Below, piece by piece: positions 1 through 10,983 of a stretch of 64,000 nucleotides of DNA; the first letter of the stretch is position 1, and the number at the start of each line of letters is the position of its first letter. This stretch comes from Nicotiana tabacum (taxonomy: Eukaryota > Streptophyta > Magnoliopsida > Solanales > Solanaceae). The notes under the pieces were generated by a model. It searched no databases. It was not told the origin of the DNA and saw nothing but the letters and a program-made list of their open reading frames with translations. The stretch spans positions 8,914,722 to 8,978,721 of the forward strand of contig NC_134095.1 of the NCBI RefSeq assembly GCF_000715075.1. Direction: 5' to 3'. Position numbers and translations under genes: made by a program.

Positions 1-462
1 GCTTGTCAATTTCGGTTGGGATATCAAAACGAGGAGCAGTTGAATGGATTTCGGAGGCTTTGAGGGTGGGCTCCGGGGGTAATATTGGTTGTCCTGGGCC
101 TGGAATGTAGGCTCACTAGGAGATTTGTGGAATGTAGCCGGGGGAGGTGCTACGAAAACAGGAGTCACAGGTGGAGAAAAGTATGAAACTGGTTTTGGAG
201 GTGGAGACTGCGGTGTTTGAGAGGTGGTTCCTCGGTAGTGTTGGTAAATGGGGAAATTTGGGGATAATTCAGTGGTAATATTATCCTGAGTTTGGGTCAT
301 TGATGGAGCAGGGTTAGTTGGGTAAGATAGGGGTAACTGCCCTGTAGACCAAGCCTGGTACATTTCAGCCATTTGCTGTTTGAGTTTAAACATCTCTTCT
401 TTCATTTTCCCGACATCCATCTCCTCTAGCTCAATACCTGTGTCAACATCTGGGATAGACAT
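1..462 (-). CDS. Gag N-terminal part of element A (open at window edge)
   Basis: An open frame of 154 codons runs from an ATG at 462 to the left edge without a stop. The N-terminus is acidic, followed by a short Met/Lys/Glu/Gln-rich helix containing KQQMAEMYQAW. That segment closely resembles RQHMADMYQAW in the E2 gag (54538 onward). A Pro/Ser/Gln-rich linker follows, as in E1 gag. The ATG lies about 290 nt after a copy of the structured motif, the same arrangement as in E1 and E2. Gag would form the virus-like particle. The capsid core and zinc knuckle would lie to the left of the window. No lesion is visible in this part. Confidence 0.8.
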   Translation of the reverse strand, partial: MSIPDVDTGIELEEMDVGKMKEEMFKLKQQMAEMYQAWSTGQLPLSYPTNPAPSMTQTQDNITTELSPNFPIYQHYRGTTSQTPQSPPPKPVSYFSPPVTPVFVAPPPATFHKSPSEPTFQAQDNQYYPRSPPSKPPKSIQLLLVLISQPKLTS

Positions 463-753
463 ACTTTCGGGTATTCGTCCTTTTGATCTCGTGTGATAAT
501 GATAATATGCCAGTATACTCTTTAGAGAAACTAACTGCTTGAATTCTTGAAATGAACAAACTTGTTAGTTTTGAGAATTTAACACATATACAATTACACG
601 TTGAGATGCAATGCTCCTAGACAAATATCCCCTTTCTATTATGCATTTGCTCGACTGCTTGTGTCGTCCCAGTTTTCTTGAAAATTTTATTCACTTATAT
701 TTTATTTTATTTTATTATATATATTTTATTGTGGTGGTCGAATCTTATAGAGA

Positions 754-799
754 TTGCCTACGTATCATGCCCCTGCATGAATCAGACCTTGCGTAGTTC
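754..799 (-). ncRNA. Structured motif, copy A-2 (before gag)
   Basis: On the minus strand it reads GAACTACG, then a CTGATT segment, a hairpin CATGC/GCATG, then ATACGTAGGCA. CTACG pairs with CGTAG to form an outer helix. A second small hairpin of the AATC/GATT type follows (to about 741). The same layout occurs at ten sites in the window (see findings). It may be a functional RNA fold; 'ncRNA' is only the nearest category. Confidence 0.6.
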
Positions 800-1584
800 G
801 GACCAATAAAAGATAAGCAATACTAATCATTTTTTTTCAATTTTCATATTGGGTTTCAAAGGTTTAAAAATGACCTACAAACTAGAAAATCAAACGACCC
901 ACATATTATAATCAAAAGTTTTACAAACTCCAAAACAAACGGCCAGCTTCCTTTCTCCGTTTGACAAATGCAACCAAACGGTTATTTTTGCAAATGTGGC
1001 CCCGTCCAAATTTTGAGGCCGGAGAGGATTATTTTATGACACTTTACACACTTGTCCGTTCTTTTACGAAAATAGCCTTTCGACAACTGAAAGATACTCT
1101 GAGGCTATTTCGGCAAGAACGGTTTAAGACGCGGCCGAAGCTGGCTCGGCTTATTATGACAAAATTCAAACGGTATTCACCTGACCGCCGACTATTTATT
1201 TTTATTTTTTTTTAAATTACAATAAAAATCTGGTGTTGCAAACACGGCCCTTCAGCGCCTCGGGGACGAAGATTTTTAAGGCTGTGTGGGTCAACTAGAC
1301 CAAAATCCTAAACATGACCCAAAAGGTGGTTGTTTATGCAAAGTCGGCCTTCTGGCGTCCCATTCGGGAACATTCGGCTATGTCTTGATAAAACAACGTC
1401 ACCCGACTTCTTTATGACTCTTAAAATTCGACATATTTTTTTTTTGGCTATTTTGTTTTAGCAAAAAGTGGAGGCTGGACACTGCCCGACTTATTTATGA
1501 AAAAAAATTAAAATTTTGACATATTTTTTATTTATTTATTGGTTTTTGGCTATTTTAGCAAAAATGGGGGTTGGACCCGATGAG
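800..1584. other. Leader of element A, empty ORF1 slot
   Basis: About 785 bp between motif copies A-1 and A-2. It holds only short non-coding sequence with recurring phrases such as 'gcaaaaatagcc' and 'tttatgac', which also occur in the E1 and E2 leaders. In E1 the same interval holds a 2-kb ORF1. No coding signal is seen here. Confidence 0.6.
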
Positions 1585-1632
1585 GGTTGCCTACGTATCT
1601 CACATCCGGTGAGAATCAAACCCGCGTAGTTC
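1585..1632 (-). ncRNA. Structured motif, copy A-1
   Basis: Minus strand: GAACTACGCGG, TTGATT, inner hairpin TCTCAC/GTGAGA, ATACGTAGGCA, then a second hairpin ACCC/GGGT (to about 1572). The inner stem differs from copy A-2 at both sides of the helix, so pairing is kept. Confidence 0.6.
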
Positions 1633-1961
1633 GGGCAATCAAGAATAAGTAGATGAACTAACTTCCTTTTTTGAATTTGTGAAAGAACTATTTTAAAAGG
1701 AAAAAGGAAATATTTTTTTTTTTGGATTTTTGATTGATTTTCTTTTTAAAAGAAAGACTTCTAAGATATATATATTTTTTTAATTTCCATTTGTTTTTTT
1801 TTTGTTTTTTTTTCTTATTCTAAAGAAGAAAGAAAATATTTTTTTTTTGGAATTTTACCTTTAATAAAAGAAATGCTTTCTAAAAAAATATTTTTTTGAA
1901 TTTTGAATTTTATTTTCAATTTTTAAAGAAGAAGGAAAATATTTTCGAATTTGTTTTATTT

Positions 1962-2006
<45 letters not shown>

Positions 2007-3142
2007 ATAATTAAAAAGACTTTCTTAAAGAAGTCAATATTGGAAAATATTTTTGGATTTTTTTGTTTTGAAAATTGGGAGTGTAAAAAAAACTTTTCTA
2101 GACTTTTTGGCAGGACAACAAATAAAGATATAAATTTTTTGGAAATAAAGAAAAACTTTTTTGGATTTTTATATATATATATATATTTGCAACAAATAAT
2201 AAATCCACTTTCAACGCGACTCTTTTTATTTTATTATTTTTATTTTTATTTTGGTATATAAACAAATAAATAAATAAAAACCCATTTTAACAACAAGAAT
2301 CTTTTTCATTTTCATTTTTTATGGCAAGACAAACTATTTTTTTTTTTTTTAAAAACAAGACAGAACAACGACTCTTTTTTTTTACTATTTTTCCTTTGCT
2401 TTTAATAAAACAAACTAATAAAACATTTTTTTTTTCATTTTCTCAAACTTTCGGCAGAGTTTTGACAGTTATTTGGGTATTGGTTTTTTTTTTTTCAAAA
2501 ATAAACAATCAATTCCCTAACCGCTATTTCTTCTTTTTTTCAATTTTAAAATATTATTCCTGATATTCAAAAGTCAGTCAGCACACAAGTACGAATCAAA
2601 TAAATGCGCAAGTAGGAGCAAGTAAGATGCATCAGGATGGTCATTTTCATTTTTTGGTACACCTGTCCTAGACAGACCCAACCCATGTGTTGAGTCTCCA
2701 AAGTCAAATGCACGTGATGCAAACAAACGCTCCTACTAGGGATCCGGCATGAAGCTGAGTTATTCTAAGTGAAAAAACCTGAGGCATATTGATCTAGCCC
2801 TGGCTTACCCAAACAGACAGTTTGAGCCGAAATGGGGGCAACGTACCGGGAGCACGAAAGTCTGCCCGGCCTAGTTACTTGTCCCAACTTCGTCTTATTT
2901 GGTATGACTTTTAACAGAAAGGTGGGCCACGCGCACGTGTACACCATAAATTCAGAAGACTCAGAGAGAGAAGGGTTTCGTAGCAGTTTTATATACACAA
3001 TTCAGATAATATTAAAGTGGTAAAAGCATCATTTAGCACACTAGGCATATATCATGTAAAAATCAAATAATAAATAAATCCAACTATAACAGTTATTTTA
3101 AGCTCAAATTCTTGAACCCTGAACTAGTGGTTCTGGATTGTT
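1633..3142. other. AT-rich leader of element A
   Basis: Long T and A runs on a low-complexity background between the PBS and motif A-1. The ORFs here translate to Phe/Tyr/Ile-rich low-complexity strings and are not credible. The portion 2580-3142 is the PBS-proximal leader and resembles E1 9550-10030 and E2 52020-52520 in reverse complement. Confidence 0.65.
1965..2003. repeat. (TA)n microsatellite
   Basis: An uninterrupted TA dinucleotide run of 39 bp inside the AT-rich leader of element A. Confidence 0.97.
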
Positions 3143-3160
3143 TCCCCAGCAGAGTCGCCA
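3143..3160 (-). other. Primer-binding site of element A
   Basis: Minus strand TGGCGACTCTGCTGGGGA, four bases (GCTT) after the LTR end. It is identical to the E1 and E2 sites. Ogre-type elements are reported to use a tRNA-Arg primer. I cannot confirm the tRNA from this window. Confidence 0.85.
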
Positions 3161-3164
3161 AAGC

Positions 3165-5830
3165 TGTCACACCTCCTTTTTCCGCACCCGCGAGGGTGCG
3201 TTGGAGTTTTTCCAATTAAAGGACAATCGAGACGGGATTGGTTTATTTATTTCAGAGTCGCCACTTGGGAGATTTAGGGTGTCCCAAGTCACCAATTTTA
3301 ATCCCGAATCGAGGAAAAGAATGACTCCATATTACAGTCTGCGTACCAGAAATCCGGATAAGGAATTCTGTTAACCCGGGAGAAGGTGTTAGGCATTCCC
3401 GAGTTCCGTGGTTCTAGCACGGTCGCTCAACTGTTATATTCGGCTTGATTATCTGATTTTATACAAATATGAACTTATGTGCAAATTTTATCTTTTAACC
3501 GCTTTATTATTATTGTTTTTAAAAGAAATATGAACATCGCTTAAAACACGTCTTTGGACTGCGTTACATGAAATGCACTCACAATCCGGAACACGTTTTA
3601 TTTGATGTTTTGGGATTTGGATTCGGGTCGCATGAAATGCACACCCAGGCTTAAGAAAGTAAAATATTAAACACGCGCCTAAAGAGACTATCGCGTTATT
3701 ATTTTGGGGAAGACCGTGAAATTCGCTAAACGGTCCTTCCGAATTCTAATTAAACCATACATTTTGTGAGGGCCCCGCAATCTATACGTTTTATTTGGCG
3801 AGGCTCGTCTCATTTTTATTTTTAAAGGATAAACCTACAATGACTATATTTTCTATTAAGTTCGTCTCTAAAATAAAAGAAAATCTCTTAATTATTTACA
3901 TGCTGAAAAACGTAACTTATTAGTTATTAGTTTACGGCTAATGCGAATGGAAAATTGCGATCGAGTTTGTACAAAGAAAAACTGTTTTCACTTTATATTC
4001 TGTTATTCAATAATACTAGAACATGAGATTGACCATAATATCAAAACAGATTAATTATTCTCCGTAATTTAAACTAACATTATTAGATGAAGAAAGTATA
4101 CATATGCAACCTCATTATTCATTAATCATTCAACTACATCTTTATACGAAGAAAGAAAAATTATATTCAACCACAAATCTAAACAGGAGGAATTCAACAG
4201 GAACAAAGCCTGATTAATATTTCATTTTTTGCTTCAAGCCGAGATTGTACAAATGTGTACCTGGAAACAGCAGTACAAGAACAAAAGAAGGAGAAGTCAG
4301 CAGCAGTAATAACACAGCAACAGCAGATTCAGCAACATCGCAAACCAGTACAGTAGGAATAGCAGAAAACCCAGGAGACTATAAACGACTCCAAGTATAG
4401 TGAAGAAGTAAAAGGTAGGAAGGTTCTGACTATTTCAGATCTTAAGCGAGACAATGAAGCAGTAACTATTCTTTTTCAACTTCAAAACTCTCCAAAATGA
4501 ATTCTGCCCCTGTATATTCAGTGTATCCAGAATGTATATCGGGTGTATACTTCTCACTCCGCCCCCTCTTTTTTTCTTCTCTCTATCTAGTTTTTCCTCT
4601 CTTTTTTTCCACCCTTCTTCCTAAATTTTCTCTTCTATTTATAGCAAAATTTTCGAAATTTTCAGATTTGTTTTTTATTATTTTATTATTTTTTTAATTA
4701 AAAGAAATCCCACTTACAAATTGCTTTTATTTTTTTAGAAAAAGAAATCCCACCTTTATTTACTTTTATTTTTAAAATTCCAACTTTAATTACTTTATCT
4801 TATTTAAAATCCCACTTTTTATTTTTTTAAAAGAGAATCTCACTTTATTTAACTTTTCTTTAAAAAATAAACCACTATCTTTTCTTTTTCTTTTAAAAAT
4901 GCTACTTTCAATTACTTTAAATTTTTTAAATTTTCAGATATCTTTATATTTATTTTTTAATTCCAACCTTCTTTTACTTTTAAATTTTTTAAAACTTTTT
5001 ACTTTTTTTTTTAAATTTTCTACATTCTTTTACATTTTTTTTATTTTTTTATTTTTTATTTTTTTAAAATCATTTTTTTTATTTTTTTAAAATCATTTCC
5101 GAAATTACTATATATATATATTTTTTAAAATAAAAATAATAAATAAAATAAAATATTTTCGGATTTTTTTATATATATAAAAAAAACAAAAAATAAAACT
5201 ATTAATAGTGATAATTCACTTTTTATTTTTTTATTTTTATTTTTTGGTTTTGTTTTGTGTTGGACAAAAATGAAGAAGGGGTGTTGGGTTAATGGACTGG
5301 ATCGACCCAGTTCGAAATGGACTGGGTCGTAGGGAAGATTGGGCCATTTTTTGGGCCTATAGCTTGAAATTGAAGAAGAGGCCCAATTCCGACTTTCTTT
5401 ATATTTTCGTTCTCTTTTCTTCTTTTATTTTTCTAAAACTAAATTATAAAAATACTTAAACTATTATTAAGAACTAAATTAAGTTATAAAGGCGCAAATT
5501 AACTCCCAATAACAATTAACGCACAATTAAGTATTAATTAAGCATAAAATTGTATATTTGGACATTAAATGCTAAAAATGCAAACGATGCCTATTTTTGT
5601 AATTTTTAATTTTTGTAAAACAATTTTAATTACTAACAATTGTAGAATTAAATCCTACATGCAAAATGCGACATATTTTTGTATTTTTTATTAATTTAGC
5701 GAATAAACACGCACAGACAAATATAAATAATTCTTCAAAATATCACAAAATTATACACCAAAGAAAAATCATTTTATTTTTGAATTTTTTGGGAGTAATT
5801 CTCATATAGGGCAAAAATCACGTGCTTACA
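3165..5830 (-). repeat. 5' LTR of element A (2.67 kb)
   Basis: On the minus strand it begins TGTAAGCACGTGATTTTT at 5830 and ends AAAAGGAGGTGTGACA at 3165, next to the PBS. The 3' third (3165-3850) matches the ends of the E1, E2 and solo LTRs, whereas the start matches the B and solo LTR starts rather than E1/E2. It contains a TATA box, a repeated 'atatacac' block, a CAGGTACAC site and a PBS-like 11-mer (3253-3263). Confidence 0.88.
4635..4643 (-). promoter_or_regulatory. TATA box in LTR of element A
   Basis: Minus strand TATAAATAG preceded by TTTTGC, in the same context as the TATA boxes of the E1 and E2 LTRs. About 80-140 nt downstream lies the repeated 'atatacac' block. It is the likely core promoter of the element. 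Confidence 0.7.
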
Positions 5831-6790
5831 CCAGCTATAACCAATTCACCTAATCAATTAACCAAAATATAGCAGCTATAACCAATTCTTAATCAAATTT
5901 AATCAACAAATTCAAACTAAATGATGAACAACAAAGAAACAACTGGAATTATTTTGATTGTACAATATTTTTAAACAACAAACCTACTTTCAGATTCAAC
6001 AACAATAACAAACAAGTATATTCAAATCACTGAGTTCAAATTCAAATTAAACTTAAACAGAATAAATAAACAGATTCAAATCACTAAACTCAATAATCAA
6101 TTGAACCTTAAACTAAATCTAACAATATTACAACCAAGATGAAGGATTCAAGTTATTAAACTAACACACTTCTATATTAAAACTAAATTCTTTTAAATGA
6201 ATAAAAACAAACTGAAGAAATAATCAAGAAACGATAAACCACGAACAAAAAAGAAACAAACATACACTGATTTCGGATCCGAGAATATCAAGCAAAATAC
6301 GGACAGAAATGAAACTTAAACCAACTAACCGGAAATGAACAACGACGAACTCGAACGGCAATGGAAAAACTCGAACCAAGACTGTCAAACCTAACGGATC
6401 TCGACTCAACAGGAACGTTAAACTTGAAAGTCAGTCGAGAAACTCAAACGAACTCTCCTCGAGCTTTAAACGAACTCCATTGATGAAACAAACTTCCGTC
6501 GCCATTTTCCGGTGGTGATGGAATTCAGTCGACGAAGAAAAAGAAAGGGACAGTAGCAACGCTGCTTGTCAATGAACTGGTGGAGCTGGCCGGAGCTCGA
6601 CGAAGACGAAGGAAGGTGAAGCAGCCATGGAAGCTCGACGAGGGCAGCACCAATGGTTGACGCAACAGCGATGGTTGCTCGTCAATGGCGGACGGAGAGG
6701 GTCGTTGGTGGTTGAAGCTGGGGTGGTGACGACGAGAAGGCAGCCATGGTCGAAGCTGGACGAAGCAGCAACAGCAACAACCATGGCGAC

Positions 6791-6809
6791 TGTGTGTGTG
6801 TGTGTGTGT
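6791..6809. repeat. (TG)n microsatellite
   Basis: Nineteen bases of alternating TG within LTR fragment B. Confidence 0.95.
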
Positions 6810-6913
6810 TCGTCGCTGCTGTTATAGCAGCTGGTGGAGACGGACAGCGACACTGGTTTTTCCGGCGTGGCTGGGGGTCGTTTGGACGTGAGGTTGAGGA
6901 AGAAGAAACAGCA

Positions 6914-6918
6914 GCAGC
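6914..6918. repeat. Target site duplication of E1, left copy
   Basis: GCAGC directly before the E1 LTR. The identical five bases stand at 27048-27052 directly after the 3' LTR. Confidence 0.92.
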
Positions 6919-7633
6919 TGTAAACACCTAATTTTTAACAACATTTAATTTTTTATCACTTCTTTTATGTAAATATTTTAGGGGGTTTTAACCTACTATT
7001 ATTTTAGCTTTATTACACTTTTTATTATAGGATAAAAATACCAAAAATTAAAAGCTGAATTATCACTATTAATATTTTTATTGTTATTTTTTGTTTTTTT
7101 ATATAAAAAAAATCCAATTTTTTTTTAAAAACAAAAATAATAGTTTCGGGAATGATTTAAAAAAATAAGAAAAAGGGAAGTTTTGAATAAAAAAATATAA
7201 AAGTAAAAATAGGTGGAATTCTCTTTTAAAAAAAGTAAAAGAATGTAGAAAATTTAAAAAAATAAAATTTTGTGGAAATTTTTAAAAAATTAAAAAGTAA
7301 AAGAAGGTTGGAATTAAAAAATAAATATAAAGGTATCTGAAAATTTAAAAAAAATTTAAAGTAATTGAAAGTAGCAATTTTAAAAGAAAAAGAAAAGATA
7401 GTGGTTTTTTTTTTTTAAAGAAAAGTTAAATAAAGTGAGATTCTCTTTAAAAAAAATAAAAAGTTGGATTTTAAATAAGATAAAATAATTAAAGTTGTAA
7501 TTTTAAAAATAAAAGTAAATAAAGGTGGGATTTCTTTTTCTAAAAAAATAAAAGCAATTTGTAAGTGGGATTTCTTTTAATTAAAAAATAAAAAAATAAT
7601 AAAAAACAAATCTGAAAATTTCGAAAATTTTGC

Positions 7634-7641
7634 TATAAATA
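7634..7641 (+). promoter_or_regulatory. TATA box, E1 5' LTR
   Basis: TATAAATA after TTTTGC, with the same context in the other Ogre-like LTRs. It marks the probable U3/R transition, with transcription expected a few tens of bases downstream. Confidence 0.7.
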
Positions 7642-9366
7642 AAAGAGAAAATTTAGGAAGAATGAGTTCAAAAAAAGAAGAAAAACTAGATAGAGAGAAG
7701 AAAAAAGAGGGGGCGGAGAGAGCGGTATACACTAGATATACACTTTAGATACATAGGATATACAGGGACAGAATTCATTTTGGAGAGAGTAAAAAAGATA
7801 GAACCAAATTTTTTGAAATATTGAGAGCGAAAGAACACCATAGAGAGTTCAAAGCAAGAAAGAAAAAATAAAGAGAGATTTTCGGACTATTTTTCTTCTC
7901 CATTTTTACTAGTTTTCTCCGTGTTGCTGGGATTTCTGGATTGAGGTGTTGAAGCTACTGTGTTGGGTTTTCTGCTGCTGTATGTTGCTGTGTTACATAC
8001 TACTTTGCTGACCTTCTTCTTCTTGTATTGACAATATCAGGTACACAACTGTAACTTTGGTATATTGTAAGCTGAAATGTGAAAGCATGGATACATATGA
8101 AGAATGGAACTTTGAAGTTTTAATTTAACTTTTTCTTTGTTTCTTTTACTAATTGTATTTAGGTTATTTCATGTATTATTATTTTGTAAATCTTTGTCGC
8201 TTTGCATAACTAGGCATCTTGTAGTGATGTATTAAATAATACTTTGCTTTAACTTGATTATTAGGTAGTATATATTTAAGCATGCTAATTACTGTCAAAC
8301 TGTTTAATAATTAGAATAAGAGGAAAATAACATAAGTTGGTCTTTAGTGAATCGGCTTGGCAAAACTGATTAAGTTCACTGGCTATGAAGGTTTTAATAT
8401 TGTCAACATTAGGTTAATCGTGAACAGGTAACTAAATTTAGTTAAAGCATGAATTTAAATTAACTTCGCGAATTAGGCATTATGACATGATTTGAGTTCA
8501 AACAAGATGAGTTAACGTTTAAATTTAATAAACTTTTGAATATGCATTAGTAATTAAGATTGATTCTAGTTTCAAATAGTTATAAATAATTAATTCTAAC
8601 GGTTCAAGTCATCTAACAATGCGAGTTTAATCTAGTTATAGGATAATTAGTTTCTTTTGAATATATTATTTGTCGATTCCGTATTTTATTTATAATTACA
8701 ATTTTAGTAATATTCCTTTCTGTTAACATTTGTCTTAATCTAGCATTTAATATGTTATGTTTTTTAAGCATGTAATTAATTAGAATTTTTTTTCTTTTAT
8801 TTTAGAGACGAATTTAATAGAAATGTAGTCACTTTAGGATATCCTTAAAATAAATGAGGCGTGCTTCGCCAAAATAAATACAAAATTTGCGGGGCCCTCA
8901 ATAATTATTTGTTTTAAAATACTTAGATCCCGGGACGGGTCATTTAGCAAATTTCACTGCCCTACCCAAAATAAAAACAGCGCGTTAGTCTTTAGGCGCG
9001 TATTTAATAATGTTATTTTCCTAAACTCGGGTGCACATTTATGTGACCCAAATCCAAATCTCAACGGAGTCGAAGTGTGTCGACGACCACGGGTACATTG
9101 ACTGTGACGTGGTTTGAGATATATTTTCACGATTGAGATATAATAATGATAAAAGTGGTTAAAAGTTAAAATTCGCACATATGTTCAACATGTATTATAT
9201 CAGATAATCAAGCCGAATATGACAATTGAGCGACTGTGCTAGAACCACGGAACTCGGGAATGCCTAACACCTTCTCACGGGTTAACAGAATTCCTTATCC
9301 GGATTTCTGGTGCGCAGACTGTTAAACAGAGTCATTCTTTTCCTCGATTCGGGATTAAAACCGGTG

Positions 9367-9403
9367 ACTTGGGACACCATAAATCTCCCAAGTGGCGACT
9401 CTG
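9367..9403 (+). other. U5 hairpin with PBS-like 11-mer
   Basis: ACTTGGGA (9367-9374) pairs perfectly with TCCCAAGT (9386-9393). TGGCGACTCTG (9393-9403), the first 11 nt of the PBS, begins at the foot of this stem about 100 nt before the PBS. The same layout is in A, the solo LTR and the E1 3' LTR, and a decayed form is in E2. Confidence 0.7.
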
Positions 9404-9505
9404 AAACAAATAAATAAATCTCGTTTCGATTGTTCTTTAATTGGAAAAAACTCCCTTCCGAGCCCCGTTGCGGCTGCGCGGGTGAAAAAGGAGGTATGAC
9501 AGCTC

Positions 9506-9523
9506 TGGCGACTCTGCTGGGGA
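9506..9523 (+). other. Primer-binding site of E1
   Basis: TGGCGACTCTGCTGGGGA, four bases (GCTC) after the LTR end. It is the same site as in A and E2. Confidence 0.88.
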
Positions 9524-10935
9524 GCGAACCCAGAATCTCTGGTTCAGGGTTCAAGAATTCGAGCTTAGAATAATTGTTATTATTTGGCTTTATTTATTAT
9601 TTGATTTTATTACATGTTTTGGCCTAAATGTGCAAAATGTTGCTTTTACTGCTTTGATATTATCTGAACTGTATATAAACTGTGCCGAAACCCTTCTCTT
9701 CTCATCTTCGGGGATGTGCTCGCTGGCCGAGACTCTCTGTTCTATTAGTGTCATACCCTAAAATAAGAAAGAGGTCGGACAAGTTACAAAGCCGGACGAT
9801 CTCGCGGGTCCCCGGCACGTAGCCCCCTCCTCGACTCGAGTTGTCCACTCGGGTACACAGTCTAGAACAAATACCCAGGTTATGAACTTAGAATAACTCA
9901 GCTTCATGCCAGATCCCTAGTAGGAACGCTTATCTGCATCATGTTGCATTTGACTTAAGGGATTCAACACAGGGGTGGGGGCCGTCTAGGACTACCAACC
10001 TAAAATGAAAAGACCATTCTGCTGCATCCTGTTTGCTTTATGCATTTATTTGCTTCAGACTTGCATGCTGACCGGCTTCGAAAAATCAGGAATATTGAAA
10101 AATTGTGGGGAAAAAAAGAGCGAAGTAACAGTGTAGAGAATTAATTGCCTATTTTAGAAAGAGAAAAAAAACAATACCCAAATACTGTCGAAATTCTGCT
10201 GAAAATCTTGAAAAAATGAAGAAAAGAAAATGTTTTATTTTATTTCACTCAAAAAAAAGAGTCTTTTTATTTTAAGTTTAGAAGAATAGGTTAGTCATTT
10301 TTTGTGAAACAAAAAAGAAAATAAGTCTTCACTTTGTCTTGTTTTCAAAAAAAAAAAAAATAGTTTGTATTGCCATGAAAAATGAAAATTTAAAAGAGTC
10401 TTGTTTTTAAAATGGTTTTTTTTATTTAAAATGAAAATAAAAAGAGTCGTGCGTTAAACGTGGATTTATTATTTGTTGCAAATATATATATAAATCCAAA
10501 AAGTATTTTTCTTGATTTCCTTTCTAGAAAAGTTTTTTTAAACCCCCAATTTTCAAAATAAAAATCCAAAAATATTTTCCACTATTGATTTCTTTAGAAA
10601 GTCTTTTTAATTGTTTTTTTTAAAAATAAAAATAAAAATAAAAATATTTTCTTCTAATTTCTTCCAAAAAAATATTTTCATTCTTCTTTCAAAATTGAAA
10701 AGAAAATTCAAAATTCAAAAATATTTTTTAGAAGCATTTCTTTCATAAATTGAAAGTAAAATTCCAAAAATATTTTCTTTTTTCTTTAGAAGTTTTTCTT
10801 TCGAAATTCAAAAAAAACAAAAATTAAAAATCTTTTTTCTTTAGAAATCCTTCTTTGCAAAAATGCTCCCTTTCTTCTTTATAAGTCTTTCCTTCAAAAA
10901 AAAAATTAGTTCATTTACTTTATTCATGATCGCCC
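9524..10935 (+). other. Leader of E1
   Basis: Untranslated region between the PBS and the first motif copy. 9524-10080 is similar to the E2 leader at 51993-52530. 10090-10930 is A/T homopolymer-rich. No coding sequence is seen. Confidence 0.75.
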
Positions 10936-10983
10936 GAACTACGCCGGTTTAATTCTCACAGGGTGTGAGATACGTAGGCAACC
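10936..10983 (+). ncRNA. Structured motif, copy E1-1 (before ORF1)
   Basis: GAACTACG, then an inner hairpin TCTCACA/TGTGAGA, then ATACGTAGGCA. CTACG/CGTAG forms the outer helix. A second hairpin ACCCG/CGGGT follows (to about 10995). The ORF1 ATG lies about 345 nt downstream. Confidence 0.62.

Larger units (their letters stand above)
1..5830 (-). mobile_element. Ogre/Tat-like Ty3/gypsy element A (5' part only)
   Basis: Minus-strand LTR retrotransposon entering from the left edge. Reading right to left it has a 5' LTR (5830 to 3165), a primer-binding site (3160 to 3143), an AT-rich leader, two copies of a structured motif, and the start of gag at 462. Its leader near the PBS is similar to that of E1 (for example 2690-2770 against the reverse complement of 9890-9990), so both belong to one superfamily. 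There is no ORF1 between its two motif copies. The 3' LTR and the left target duplication lie outside the window. Confidence 0.88.
5831..6918 (-). repeat. LTR fragment B, part interrupted by E1
   Basis: This sequence lies between the right end of A and the left end of E1. It continues across E1 into 27053-27809, as shown by the GCAGC duplication on both sides of E1. The right part ends like a minus-strand gypsy LTR, so this is probably the inner part of the same LTR. 6480-6918 is GC-richer and gives spurious ORFs on both strands. No gene is recognised. Confidence 0.5.
6919..9501 (+). repeat. 5' LTR of E1
   Basis: It runs from TGTAAACACCTAATTTTT to GGAGGTATGACA. It is collinear with 24402-27047, except that the 3' LTR has an extra local duplication at 26627-26725. 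It contains a TATA box (7634), the 'atatacac' block (7723-7784), an acceptor-like CAGGTACAC (8038) and a hairpin plus PBS-like 11-mer (9367-9403). Confidence 0.95.

Noticed and set aside
3138..3374. ORF shared with 9282-9554 and 26828-27154 (contains LKDNR and SESPLGRF)
   Set aside because: It lies in the conserved LTR end and overlaps the PBS and hairpin. The apparent protein conservation follows from nucleotide conservation, and the downstream parts are frameshifted between copies.
4899..5090. Leu/Phe/Ile-rich ORF like a membrane protein; similar ORFs at 24646-24864, 48234-48533 and 61806-62024
   Set aside because: All lie at the same place in AT-rich LTR sequence and reflect translated T-rich runs. 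Frame and stops are not conserved.
6569..6931. Overlapping ORFs on both strands in a GC-richer stretch
   Set aside because: Codons reflect GC-rich LTR B sequence with a TG repeat. There is no domain, and ORFs on opposite strands compete equally.
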